Assembly (NCBI RefSeq): GCF_018991925.1 | Contig: NW_024756459.1 | Span: 115,001-179,000, forward strand | DNA: 64,000 nt | Source: Homarus americanus | Taxonomy: Eukaryota; Arthropoda; Malacostraca; Decapoda; Nephropidae | Direction: 5' to 3' | Shown: positions 34,701 to 43,740 of the stretch, in pieces | Position numbering within the stretch: position 1 is the stretch's first letter | Layout of the letters: each line of letters opens with the position of its first letter | Notes under the pieces: generated by a model | What the model was told of the DNA's origin: nothing | The model's input: the letters and a program-made list of their open reading frames with translations, nothing else | Database searches by the model: none | Program-made: the position numbers and the translations under genes

Positions 34701-36218
34701 TAAGTCGGAAATAATGGAAAAACACCAAGTCAGAGACACATGGTAAGTGTAAACAAGAGCACAGATGGTTCCTATCCCGATCGTTGGATCTCCGGGGTAT
34801 CAACAGAACTTGCGGAGTATTTCCCCTATATGTAATCGTCGGTTATGCGAAACGGCGGTTAACGAGATGTAAAATCAGTGCAAACTTTCATGAGCTGTGA
34901 ACCCCTGAATTACAGACAATACACTGTTCACTCCACGCTTGTAACAGGGCCAATCAAAGGAAGCTCATGATCGGTCAAGTCACGTTAGGTGAAATAACAC
35001 CAAACGCCACTAATTATTAGAAGAAAAATTGGTTTGGCTTATATATACATTATCAACTTGTTTCACATGTTAATTGTTACTTCCCTAGCTTTGGATATCA
35101 TTCAAGCTCAACACTTCATTGTTAATATTACTTACAGTTAATGCACATAGAACTTATAATTCCAGAAGCTGATATGCTATGGAGACTTGGAGGACTACAA
35201 AAGTAATTTGCTAACTTACACTAACATTGTGGGTTGACTTATTTACAAGGTTGTTAAATATTTTCAGGGAGACGATGGCACTGATGGAAAACTTAGCTGA
35301 ACAGATAGTTAAGGAAGTGGATGATCACTTTACAGAGAATGAGAAGCCTCCATTGCCAGCATCTGCTAAGACTGCTCTGAAATCTCAAGTTTTGGAGATC
35401 AAGAACCCAGATCATCGCATCAGAACACTGATTAGTAAGTCTTAAATTTGATGACCAGTGTAGTGTTAATAAATTGATTTCCAGTATTTTGTTTAGGCAG
35501 TATTACATAACAATCTATGAGGTATATGAGACAAGCTGTCAGTTTTTTTTTATTTATTTTTTTTTAAATATTTAACAGAAGCTCTTGATATTCTTATGTG
35601 TCATTTATCATTACAAAGTCACTAATACCTTACTGGTAGCACAGTGGTTGAGTGGATACAGTGTTCCTCTCCTGTTCTAAAAGTTACTGGTTCATACCTC
35701 GGGCATACTTGGTTGACCCAGCTGTTAACGGGTGCCTAATTTTACAATTGGGAAAGTGAAGGCAATTGAGTGCTCTGCTGGCCACACTGCAATGCCATTA
35801 ATAGGTTATTAGTGTATGGAATTCATTTTTACTTTAAGGCGAGACCAAGTTCTGCCTGGTGACGTGTTATCCAGGTACTTGTGTGCTAAGTATTGTACTG
35901 TATAAGCTTATTGATTTTCTTACCTTTCCTCTTACAGTGAAACGATCAATGGAATTCATTGGAATTCTTATGAGCTCAACTACTGCTAGACCTGTGCAGA
36001 TTCCTCCAGGTCTCTCAACCCTACAAGAAGAGCTGGCTCACATTTGTGGGACATTGTTACGACTTGTCACACACAACAGATCTGTCTTTGGCGAGTATTA
36101 TGCAGATATCGTAAGTAATCATATTAAGGAACAAAGGGAAAACGCTGAAAGTGAAAAGAAAATAGAATTTGAACAGGCAGAAAGTAGTACTGTGGTTGCC
36201 ACTGAATCTGATAAGTGA
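22367..36218 (+). CDS. TCP11L1: T-complex protein 11-like protein 1 (complete gene, 8 coding exons)
   Basis: Coding exons 22367-22701, 30801-31005, 31371-31594, 32171-32360, 32676-32885, 34022-34206, 35268-35434 and 35938-36218 join in frame to 1,797 nt (598 aa plus TGA). All introns are GT-AG. Residues 1 to about 125 are acidic, Ser-rich and probably disordered. The rest is a Tcp11 domain and aligns along its length with vertebrate TCP11L1, including AKGVSNMVLAHEI, HKAFWDQLADQLS, HTRLRQEITDTLD, LCAPIRDE, DLMRLDMANF, IRPHIIAQSVTYEKKKF and ETVVLDGSRILELR. Human TCP11L1 is about 509 aa; the excess is the N-terminal tail. The start is the first ATG in exon 2 (ACAATGG); the only upstream in-frame extension uses a non-ATG codon. 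The family includes TCP11 (sperm function) and yeast Sok1 (suppresses PKA loss); the TCP11L1 role is poorly known. The introns carry pogo-like MITEs and SINEs, but all exons are intact. Confidence 0.94.
25084..25190. mobile_element. piggyBac-like MITE remnant
   Basis: Shares its start (CTAACCCCTTCACTATGGG), its middle (ATTTTATTTGG, ...GATTTTATTCAGT) and the AGAGGGGAGCCC/TACAC end region with the clean TTAA-flanked element at 42,197-42,290. The left TTAA has decayed to CTAA and the right edge is unclear. Confidence 0.5.
26105..26256 (-). mobile_element. tRNA-type SINE copy 1 (minus strand)
   Basis: The reverse complement carries GTGGATACAGTG near its 5' end and then CCCAGCTGTAAATGGGTACC ... 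TTTACAATTAGGGAAGTGAA. Both match the SINE at 35,630-35,800 in the same order and spacing. It lies in the first coding intron of TCP11L1, antisense to the gene. Confidence 0.75.
27204..28124. mobile_element. Pogo-like MITE family 1, copy A (about 920 bp)
   Basis: Terminal inverted repeats read TTCTCTGTTAGCCGGAA on the left and, reversed, CAGTAATTCTGTATCCATTAGCCGGAA on the right, with TA on both sides. The interior (CCAGCAGATGCTGT, CTTGAGCTTGTG, GGCAGGCCAAATG, GATTGTACACACA) is shared with copy C near 33 kb. It has no transposase frame, so it is non-autonomous. It lies in a TCP11L1 intron. Confidence 0.85.
28509..28729. mobile_element. Pogo-like MITE family 1, copy B (221 bp, deleted)
   Basis: TA-flanked element with ends CAGTGATATCTCCGTCAGCC and, reversed, CAGTAATATCTCGATTAGCT. 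It shares AACAATTGGTGCAGAG next to the left end with copies A and C, but lacks the 0.6-0.7 kb interior. An internal-deletion derivative. Confidence 0.87.
28759..28845. repeat. 29-bp tandem repeat, three exact copies
   Basis: Three copies of a 29-bp unit containing the palindrome TGTACTGTACAG followed by TTTATGCTCAAC. It lies immediately downstream of MITE copy B. Confidence 0.95.
29686..30514. mobile_element. Tigger/pogo-like non-autonomous element (829 bp)
   Basis: Perfect inverted ends CAGTGGTCCCTCGGTTAACG (extending to 23 bp), flanked by TA on both sides. CAGT...ACTG termini with a TA target site are typical of pogo/Tigger elements (Tc1/mariner superfamily). Next to the left end GGTTAACGAGATTTC is tandemly repeated. 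No transposase domain is seen; an internal (ATC)n run lies near 30,322. The perfect ends suggest fairly recent activity. It lies in the first coding intron of TCP11L1. Confidence 0.93.
30801..31005 (+). CDS. TCP11L1: TCP11L1 coding exon 2 (residues 112-180)
   Basis: Acceptor TTTTGCCAG|GC, donor AACAG|GTTATA (a weaker GT site). It encodes the SSPVHNFIFPG linker and the first conserved Tcp11 block (SLEEVMKAAKGVSNMVLAHE). It follows an 8.1-kb intron filled with MITEs. Frame is maintained at both junctions. Confidence 0.92.
31371..31594 (+). CDS. TCP11L1: TCP11L1 coding exon 3 (residues 181-254)
   Basis: Acceptor AACATAG|GTG, donor GGCCA|GTAAGT. Encodes VRDIMHKAFWDQLADQLSQD and the conserved LPHHTRLRQEI block of the Tcp11 domain. 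Codon 255 (Gln) is split across the next junction. Confidence 0.94.
32171..32360 (+). CDS. TCP11L1: TCP11L1 coding exon 4 (residues 255-318)
   Basis: Acceptor CCCCTCCAG|G, donor GCTCAG|GTAAAC. Encodes the family-diagnostic LCAPIRDE and TLDLMRLDMANFTIQQIRPH segments, among the best conserved in TCP11/TCP11L1/Sok1 proteins. Confidence 0.94.
32563..32632. repeat. 23-24 bp tandem triplication in a TCP11L1 intron
   Basis: Three imperfect copies of AATACAGAGGTTATCTTAATTT just upstream of coding exon 5. Confidence 0.9.
32676..32885 (+). CDS. TCP11L1: TCP11L1 coding exon 5 (residues 319-388)
   Basis: Acceptor ATTTTCAG|AGT, donor CCAGAG|GTAAGG. Exactly 70 codons. Encodes SVTYEKKKFAEFL and the RSYLELLSWPDD segment. 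A triplicated 23-24 bp intronic repeat ends about 45 bp upstream of its acceptor. Confidence 0.93.
33010..33814. mobile_element. Pogo-like MITE family 1, copy C (about 805 bp)
   Basis: Ends AATCTCTCCGTTAGCCGGAA and its reverse complement, which reads CAGTAATCTCTCCGTTAGCC from the right end. It shares about 0.6 kb of interior order with copy A (CCAGCAGATGCTGTCATCTTG, GGCAGGCCAAATGATG, CCTCCATGAAGGAGGGATTG). The left CAGT is decayed. Located in the intron between coding exons 5 and 6 of TCP11L1. Confidence 0.87.
34022..34206 (+). CDS. TCP11L1: TCP11L1 coding exon 6 (residues 389-449)
   Basis: Polypyrimidine acceptor TTTTTTTTCCTGTCAG|ACT, donor GACAA|GTGAGT. Encodes TVVLDGSRILELRDCLSQ and the hydrophobic CILGSMILVTLSSVGPM stretch that matches ILGAVLLVTFS of vertebrate proteins. 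Confidence 0.93.
35268..35434 (+). CDS. TCP11L1: TCP11L1 coding exon 7 (residues 450-505)
   Basis: Acceptor ATTTTCAG|GGAG, donor TGATTA|GTAAGT. Encodes KETMALMENLAEQIVKEVDD through KNPDHRIRTLI. It ends one base into codon 506, which becomes ATG (Met) after splicing. Confidence 0.93.
35630..35800 (+). mobile_element. tRNA-type SINE copy 2
   Basis: An RNA polymerase III A-box-like TGGTAGCACAGTGG at 35,634 is followed about 42 bp later by a degenerate B box, GGTTCATACCT, at 35,689. A non-tRNA body follows (CCCAGCTGTTAACGGGTGCC, TTTACAATTGGGAAAGTGAA). Homologous copies lie at 26.1 kb (minus) and 62.2 kb. Located in the last TCP11L1 intron. The source tRNA was not identified. Confidence 0.78.
35938..36218 (+). 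CDS. TCP11L1: TCP11L1 terminal coding exon (residues 506-598)
   Basis: Acceptor CCTCTTACAG|TG. Encodes the conserved C-terminal LSTLQEELAHICGTLLRLV and VFGEYYADIVSNHI blocks, then a Glu/Lys-rich tail, with TGA at 36,216-36,218. No AATAAA is seen in the next 250 bp, so the poly(A) site is undetermined. A Penelope-type insertion starts about 300 bp downstream. Confidence 0.94.
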
Positions 36219-36524
36219 AACCCAAAATGAAAAGTAATTTATTATTAACAAATACCTGTGAAGGCCTATTACTGGAGAAGCACATTAATAATATTATTAC
36301 TCAAATGATAACTTTCAATGAAAAGTTGGTTTGGTTTAGTGTAAGGGTGTAAATATATGATTTAAAAAGTGAGATTTGAATGCCAGGAGAGAACTGAGGA
36401 TTAAAGGTGAAATAGAATCAGGCTGCGGGTAAAAATCAGGCACCTTGACCTAAAATGATGCGTGTGTGTGTGTATATATATATATATGCAAGTAAATCAC
36501 TGTAGGTGCGCGTGATCTAGGTAT

Positions 36525-37235
36525 ATGCTGATAACCACAAGGAAAGAAGAAAACACGAAGTTCCCAAGAGCTTTCGTGTAATTCACATCTTCAGGGGTGA
36601 GTACAGACTAAAGAGAAATATAAACCAAGGTGTATATATACAGAGGGTGAGACCAGGTCCACAGTGGTCAGGTATTAGGTAATGACCCTACTAATTCCTT
36701 GCAAGGAATGTAATATGTTTTACTTAGGCCAGACAGGTAAAGATCTTGCAACTAGAATTAAACAATACAAATACAGTGTTAGGACAGGCCAGGAATCCAA
36801 TGCTCTGTTTGTTCATTTGAGAGATAACAAGCATTACATTGACTGGGATAATGCCTCCTCAATATTACCATGTAATTCAGTTGATAGTAGGAACATCATA
36901 GAATCTAGTCTTATTAAACATACCGAAGCATTCAACATGAATTTGAGTAACGGCATGTACAAGCTGGACAATTTTGGAATTAAGAAGATTTGTAACCAGG
37001 TGAGAAGGTCGGGTCACCTGACCATCTGACCTGACCACCAACCGTTGTGTGCTATTTAAAGATTAGTAGGGTCATTACCTAATACCTGACCATTGTGGAC
37101 CTGGTCTCACCCTCCTCTGTATATATACACCTTGGTTTGTATTTCTCTTTAGTCTGTACTCACCCCTGAAGATGTGAATTACACGAAAGCACTTGGGAAC
37201 TTGGTGTTTTCTTCTTTCCTTGTGGTTATCAGCAT
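36525..37235 (+). mobile_element. Penelope-like retroelement fragment with inverted terminal arms
   Basis: A GIY-YIG endonuclease frame lies between two arms that are inverted copies of each other: 36,525-36,695 (171 bp) and 37,062-37,235 (174 bp). The arms differ at only about five positions plus a 3-bp indel, which indicates a young insertion. Penelope-like elements are known for GIY-YIG endonucleases and for terminal repeats in direct or inverted arrangement. The reverse transcriptase is absent, so this is a 5'-truncated copy. It lies about 300 bp beyond the TCP11L1 stop codon, possibly within the 3' transcript. Confidence 0.88.
36682..37029 (+). CDS. GIY-YIG endonuclease domain of a Penelope-like element (truncated ORF)
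   Basis: A 115-codon frame. CKEC at residues 7-10 and H-x5-H-x-IDW in the middle fit the zinc-binding motif of Penelope endonucleases. MFYLGQTGKDLATRI contains the YIG-like half of the fold and the catalytic Arg. SRNIIESSLIKH carries the conserved Glu. The frame opens inside the left inverted arm and would normally continue from an upstream reverse transcriptase that is missing here. The ATG is therefore arbitrary. In complete elements this domain nicks target DNA to prime reverse transcription. Confidence 0.88.
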   Translation: MTLLIPCKECNMFYLGQTGKDLATRIKQYKYSVRTGQESNALFVHLRDNKHYIDWDNASSILPCNSVDSRNIIESSLIKHTEAFNMNLSNGMYKLDNFGIKKICNQVRRSGHLTI

Positions 37236-37239
37236 GGTT

Positions 37240-38915
37240 ACTGAAGTACAAGATAGAATGCACTTACCATAATGATTTATACATACACCTTTTCCAGTTA
37301 GCATCATAGATGTTTCCAGTATCTCATTCTCCTAAGCATTTAATGACAACCCTGTGATGAATAATATTTATTCCTGTGCACATTTGTCTAATTGGTCTCT
37401 TATACTACTGGTAAGAAATAATTGAACCAGGCATTGTCTGTTTGTAACAAGATAATGAGTGTTGATTTGGTTCAAGACAATGAAGTTAATATAAATTCTC
37501 AGTAACAACATAGATCTAGTTGGATAACATATGTTTTAACTCTCTTGAAAAGTTACACTTTCATGGGGAAGAGGATATAGAACTATTACTGGTATATCAA
37601 GTTACAAACATTAAAGTTTTAAGTTAAAATGTTATCTGGATAAACTAAAGAGTAATAGGATGTACTGTGCCCAAACACTGGCCAATATATTGAATATGTT
37701 TATAGTGTGTTCACTCGCAGCTTACAATGGAGGCCTATAGGGTCAATTTGTAGGAACAGCTGATTGTTTGGAGGATGGACACTCGAAGAGCCACTACAGT
37801 TTGTCAGAATTTAACCATCATATTTATATTTTATTATTTTAAGGGATAATAACCTTTATGTGTTGATCTCTGATAATTTCCGCTCTTGGGGAAGCAAAAG
37901 TCAGCGTGTAAAACTTTGTGGTAGTAAAAATTTCATAAACGAAACGCATACATGATGAACAAGTTTAGCTAAGTAAACGCCTCCTCACGACTTGTCACAC
38001 AGCGCAGCAAAGGATGTCCCTTTAATTTTGTATTTTTTCCCTTATTACCATAGCAGAGATCAACAAAAAAAAATTCCCCCAAAAACATCATAATATAAAC
38101 ACGTTATATTAAATACTGAAAAACTGTAGTGACTCTTCACAGGACCGTCTGCCAACCAATCAGCTGCTTTGCTACAAACTGACCCTCGGCCTCAGTTGCA
38201 AGGTTCAAGTTGGATAGACTATAGTTATGTATGAATATAACAGTACAGTAGGACAAGTGGTTTGATTTTTTTCTTACTCCTTAGTAAAAACGATTTTACT
38301 AATAATGGTGATAATTTAATATTTATCGTTTTACAAGTGTTTGAATATTATATTGCAAAATCAGTACTTCAAGTCATCACAAGATTAAGAATTTTTTCAA
38401 ACAAAAATGCCTGTCCTTATTAGTACAGTGGAGTTGCAATAATTCACTGGTTAGGTACCAGAAGACATAGTGAATTATCAAATCACAAATTAGAGTTTAA
38501 TTGATTTAAATGGAAATAATCATTTAGGTTCCAGAGGCCAAAAATACACACTTTATCTTAGGTGTGAGAAGTTGCTTTCTTTTTAAATATTCAAAGCTAA
38601 AAATATTGAAAGTTTCTTGTAAGTAAAGTACTTTCAGGAGTACTTGTGTGTTCAGACTTGATATCAAGCACCTGAACTGGGTTTTTTTTCACTGTACTTT
38701 ACATATCTGAACTACAGCTGCTACATATCAGTAGTATGGGTGGCAATAAGTGTATCGAGCAATTCTAAGCAAATATTTACTTCTCTGATATAGTTAAATG
38801 AACCTAAAAGCATTTTTATATATAAGTAACAGCAAATTCAGAGTAGCTTGGCTCTGAGAGTTCTCTACCAGTGCATTAGAAAATTTATACATTTAATGTC
38901 GAATTCTTATTTTTT
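37240..38915. other. No gene recognised
   Basis: AT-rich intergenic DNA downstream of TCP11L1. At 38,424 a single TACAGTGGAGTTGCAATAATTC resembles one end of a pogo-like MITE, but no partner end was found. Confidence 0.5.
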
Positions 38916-38918
38916 TAA

Positions 38919-39475
38919 CCCTTAAAGCCCAGGTGACGTTCTTAATTTTCGCGGCATATTTTGAATGGCCAGGAAGACGAAATATTTTGTATGGGATATT
39001 TATTGGCAAATAAACTCACACGTAATCTTTGTCTCGAGTCTAGTGACCCGCCAGTTATAATGATGGATGCACGTCCTTCATCGTTTCGTGACCCACCTCG
39101 CTCCTCCACACCCAATCGAAGGCATTTGCTCGACAGTACCGCTATTCATCAAGATTTGCTTGATTTGAGGGGCAGTGAAATACAATACTGTAGTATCAGG
39201 TGATGGGGAGGAAACAGAGCCAGATGATTTCAAGTTTGTTGAGGCGGTCAGCGGTGAGGACAATGGTGCTCACTCCCCCTTCCCACCCTCTCAGTGAGGC
39301 CGTGGACATAAGAGGACCACGTGCAAGCCAGCCACAACAGTACACATAGAGTGACAGCACTAATTTTATGCCTGAAATACCAGTTTTCTAATGTGGATTT
39401 AAACAAGTATACTCTTTGCCAAAATATGCCTGTGTGGGGAGTCCGATGGGTCTTACGTTGCCTGGGTTATAAGGA
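38919..39475. mobile_element. piggyBac-like non-autonomous element (557 bp)
   Basis: Flanked on both sides by TTAA (38,915-38,918 and 39,476-39,479), the piggyBac target duplication. Ends are CCCTTAAAGCCCAGGTGACG and, reversed, TCCTTATAACCCAGGCAACG. An 80-codon frame from 38,961 continues after a frameshift into an acidic segment near 39,200 (EPDDFKFVEAVSGEDNGA). It may be a remnant of the acidic N-terminal part of a transposase. No DDD catalytic core is present. Confidence 0.8.
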
Positions 39476-39479
39476 TTAA

Positions 39480-40060
39480 AGTACTGTACTGTAGTAACCT
39501 TAACAAATGTTTGTAGCTTAAAAGAGCAAGTCTTAGCAGCTGACCTCATGAGCAGTGTGTTCAACTCTGATGAACTGTAGATACATAATTGGTTCCTATT
39601 GGTTAATTAAACATCACTAAGGAAAACTTATAAAAGGACACATTATTGTAATTCATTGTTTGTATCTTTGGTCTCCTCAAGAATGTGTCTATTCTTTCAT
39701 AACTAAAGAGTGCTTAACTGTGAACTAAAATATTCAACCCCTCTTTTTTTAGTTTATTAATTCTTTTTCTTGCAATGAACAGACTGTTAGAGAAGTACGA
39801 GTTGAAAGTAACTGTTAGGAATTGCTACCACAATGAATGGCGATAGAAATATAGTGTTTAAGAATTAGAAAACAATTGTATAGTACTGTATTTTTATATT
39901 CTTACTGTGAGTGTTCCTACCCATGTAATGGATGGCATACTTAATTGCAATATTTTTGGGTGGATGAGTCCTATGCACCATTAACTCTAATGTTAGTTCT
40001 GCAGGGAAACACTTGTTAACTAACATTGTATGTCTTTCATTTGTACTGATTACCACATAT
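39480..40060. other. No gene recognised
   Basis: AT-rich intergenic DNA without repeats or frames that can be interpreted. Confidence 0.5.
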
Positions 40061-40061
40061 A

Positions 40062-40421
40062 CAGTAAAATAACCATAATTAGTATCCCTCTATTTCCAAA
40101 TCACTCATAATTCATAATGTTTTGCTGTTACAAAATACATATGAAAGAATTATGAGAGACCTCCCGTCTCAGTGCAAACAAAGTACAGGTACTATACTGT
40201 ACGTGTCATGGAGTGCACATCTACGGACTACCGCTCAAGCTTTTTTCCACTTGATTTACCATCGTGTCTGATAACCATGAACCAAGCATCTAAATCTGGT
40301 ATAGAGGTTCTGTACTTAGAAACATTAAAATTTTGCTTGGGGCAAATAACGGAGAAGGTGTCCCTCATTCATAATATCTCATAAGGGCTAGAGCCCCTGT
40401 CAAATTATGGGAGTTTTACTG
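40062..40421. mobile_element. Pogo-like MITE family 2 (360 bp)
   Basis: TA-flanked, with ends CAGTAAAATAACCATAATTA and, reversed, CAGTAAAACTCCCATAATTT. The CAGTAAAA...CCATAATT match is clear over about 20 bp. No coding content. Confidence 0.75.
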
Positions 40422-40424
40422 TAT

Positions 40425-41910
40425 GACCACACATTGGTGTGTGATACATCTGTAACAGTACTTTTTAAGCATGACATAACCATGTACCGGGGTATTTTGT
40501 ATGAGTTATGGTTATATTAAATATTTAAATGTATCTTATACATAGTGTTACTGGGTAAAGTTGTTAACTTAGGCTTTTCAAGTCAGTGCATTTCAGGAGT
40601 GTGGGTCAGTATGTAATCATTACAATTAGAGGTTTACTTAGAGTAGAATCAAGGAAATGGCTTGTGCAGGATTTTTTAATCACTGGCAAATTTTATTAAA
40701 AACTGTAAAATTAACCAGGAGTGCCTATAACTGGCATGTGTGTTCATGTTATATTGCATAGACATAGCCCTTATAATTTATTGTACTACATAATAGCTCT
40801 TCACAGAAGAGAGGCATTTGTATATTAATGATGATGTTTGTATGAAGCTACTATACTGTATGTAGTATATCAACAATCTATCCTAGTCACTATTGCATGT
40901 GGAGTGAATTCTCGTAAATATTGGAACTTAAGGTTCTGTAAAAGAAAAGGGGTAATTGTACGTGGGTGGAACCAGAAGATTTGTTGATCTGCTATACAAA
41001 TCAATATGAGAAGCAATAGAGGTCTTTCATGTATCACATTTGCACCTCTTTTATGTGAATTCTGTTCACAGGTAAATGCAGCCATACTTACTGCACTTAA
41101 CTTTCATGTGTATAAAAATTATTAACCATAACTTTAGCTGTATGATTTACAAGATATGTAATTCATGAAGCTCTGGGATCCACTACTTTAGCTTTAAATC
41201 TCATTTTAATACACCAGCCAAAGATTCATTTTGTCAGTCATGACTACAATACTTTTCTAAAACAACCAGATAAGCTAAATTTATTATACAAGGAAACGTG
41301 TTTTATAGCGTCATGCATTCCAGAAAAAAATTGGAGGAAGTGAAGGGCAGTTTGCTATTTCCTAAAATATTTATTTGTGTTGCAAAGCATAAACTTATGT
41401 TTGTGGACACACATTAACGCTGTTACACAAGAATTTGAGGTCTATATTATCACCAATTTATACAGATTTATTAATTAAGTTGAGTCATTAATTGCTGCAT
41501 AGTTTTAAATTTTTAATATTGTAATATACAGTACTGTACAGTATTACGTACTGTATATGTACTATATATGTGTGTGTGTGTGTACTTAATCTTTGAAGTG
41601 CTTCAAAACACTGCAGTTTATAAGTAAGGGTTGTTAATAAGAATTTTGTGAACACGCACAAATATTTATGGAAGTAGCTATGCCCCTTAGAGATCTCAAA
41701 TTACCTGGATAAAGATCTTAGAAATGTTAAACAAGTACGGTATAGTAACTACGAAGTTCAGTTACTGCCGACTCTAAGAAGAAGAATTATTTTTGGTTTC
41801 CACAATCCAAAGTTTTTTGATGCAACATAGTAAAGTTTTTGTAAAATACATTTTCATATTCATCTCTTTCATATCACAACCTACTGTACTGTACTGTCTA
41901 ACTATGGTAC
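40425..41910. other. No gene recognised
   Basis: AT-rich intergenic DNA. Several palindromic TACTGTACAGTA-type motifs occur (41,527-41,560). Confidence 0.5.
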
Positions 41911-41915
41911 ATATA

Positions 41916-42065
41916 CAGTAGCTAAAACAACTATCTGTGCATACTTTGTGAAAAACAATATGAGACCATGGACGATAAATTTTGGTATATGAGAGCTGTC
42001 ACTAGTCACATAAAATTTTGGAGCATATCGACCCCCACCTGCACAGATAGTTGGTTTAGCTACCG
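41916..42065. mobile_element. Small TA-flanked MITE (150 bp) with about 30-bp TIRs
   Basis: Left end CAGTAGCTAAAACAACTATC and reversed right end CGGTAGCTAAACCAACTATC continue to about 30 bp of inverted match (through TGTGCA). TA occurs on both sides. Its size and ends fit a short pogo-like MITE. No coding potential. Confidence 0.87.
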
Positions 42066-42196
42066 TACATCAAACACAACTATGTATTTATACTACAGTA
42101 TTGGTTTGTAGTGAAGAAAGGGTAAAAGAAATAATCAAGTGTCAAGCAAAATGTAATTGCACGAAGAAAATACTTTACCATCATACCTATCCTTAA

Positions 42197-42290
42197 CCTC
42201 TTAAATATGGGGATGTCATTTTTAAGATTTTATTTGGCTAATGCCATTAGATATTATTCAGTAGAAAGGAGACCCCCATACACAAGGGGG
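42197..42290. mobile_element. Miniature piggyBac-like element (94 bp)
   Basis: Precisely bracketed by TTAA (42,193-42,196 and 42,291-42,294). Ends CCTCTTAAATATGGGG and, reversed, CCCCCTTGTGTATGGGGG form short inverted repeats. It shares its interior with the remnant at about 25,084-25,190. Confidence 0.75.
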
Positions 42291-43146
42291 TTAAATCAAA
42301 TCAAATTATTCTTGTCAGAGTATGATGGTTATATTATTACTACTTGAAACATGGACAACAGACTACAGTAGTATAGGGAAATACCATCTGAAAGATTGAA
42401 TCTCCAAGATAAAAATATGAGACAGAAGTAAAGGAATATCTAAAGAAAGATGTAAATTATTGAAGATTACTTATTGGCTTGTTTTTTTTCCATTTATATT
42501 TTTTAAACTGCAAAGTTAACATGTTGATGGCAAGTCTACATGTAGGTATGGTAGTTGTTTCATGCATGGTGTAGACTGTCTGTGTTGTCTTGAGTTTCAC
42601 AGACTGTATATATATTTGTATACAAAAGCTTTTAAGTTTTTTAATTTTAGCCATTTACATATTTTTGTCTTAATTCTTGTTATAATTTTACATTTTGTTA
42701 TCTTTTTATATAGTAATATTTTGGGTATGTGGATATTTTGTAATTTCTTATCAATGCATGGGTAGATTGTAATAACTCAGTACGACAAAACACTTACATA
42801 GTCTAGCATAATCACATACAAAGGAAATGTTCAAAATTAGTATTTTATATATTTGTTTTATCTTAAGAAAAGGATTAGCTTGAATGTGGTAATTATGGTA
42901 CACTAACTACAAAAAAGTAGCTTGCAAGTGTAGCCAGCAAACTATTAGACTATATATATATATATAAAATAATCATAATGTATGCTTGTACCTTTCAAGT
43001 AAACATCTATTTGAAATAAAAATATGAAAAGACTAATTTGTGTACTGTATACAGTGTTCACCCCTTCATCTGTAATGCTACATATAACAAAGTGTGTTAG
43101 GTCCAGCAACTCTCAGGAGAGGAGGTGAGGGGCCAAAAAATGTATA

Positions 43147-43736
43147 CAGTATAGTCTCGGTTTACGCGGTCAATTAAACCCGTGGAGGTCCGCGTAAAAC
43201 GAGAAACGCGTAAACGAAATAACAGAACATATGGGATTAATTGAACTAGAGACTGGGCCGACCCCCAGACTACCCTTTTTCCGACAAAATACTTACGTTG
43301 TAGTAAAAATAACATCATAATTTTATGATGGTATGCACACACAATTAATATTTAAGAGAAATATCAATATTATTAGGTTTTTTAACACTAACGAAAGTAG
43401 AAGAGATGCCTGGGCACACGGGGATGGGGGGTTGGTTCCGAGGCAGAGGGCAGATTATTGGCCCCCACCTGTATCACTATCCACCACAGAGGCTAGCAGG
43501 GCCTCCTTGTCAAACCCCTCAAAGTCCATATCCTCACTATCACTGACTTGGGCTGGCTGTGGTGGGTGAAGAACTCGGTAATGTTTTGTTGATTGGGTGA
43601 CCTAGCGCGCACCCTGCCCACGCCGCTTCTCGCGTAAATGATGGAATGTACCACATAACTAATAATTGCCGGTCTGGCCCGGTGCCGCATAAATGACCAA
43701 CCGCGTAAAGGAAATCCGCGTAAATCGAGACTACTG
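43147..43736. mobile_element. Pogo-like element family 3 (590 bp) with transposase tail remnant
   Basis: TA-flanked, ends CAGTATAGTCTCGGTTTACG and, reversed, CAGTAGTCTCGATTTACGCG. Minus-strand sequence near 43,480-43,550 translates to an acidic SDSEDMDFEGFDKEALLASV segment ending at a stop. This resembles the acidic C-terminal tail of a DDE transposase, so the element is probably an internal-deletion derivative of a coding transposon on the minus strand. Confidence 0.85.
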
Positions 43737-43740
43737 TATA

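Noticed and set aside
34780..34875. GGTTATGCGAAACGGCGGTTAACGAG resembling Tigger ends
   Set aside because: Only one short similarity to the 29.7-kb TIR. No second end or TA-CAGT junction.
37160..37215. Hammerhead ribozyme in the Penelope arm (CCTGAAGA ... CACGAAAGC)
   Set aside because: CTGAAGA and GAAA resemble the catalytic core, and Penelope elements can encode hammerheads. However, stem II would need a U-C mismatch next to the core, and no stem I complement was found.
38424..38470. TACAGTGGAGTTGCAATAATTC as a MITE end
   Set aside because: No matching inverted end was found downstream, so an element cannot be delimited.
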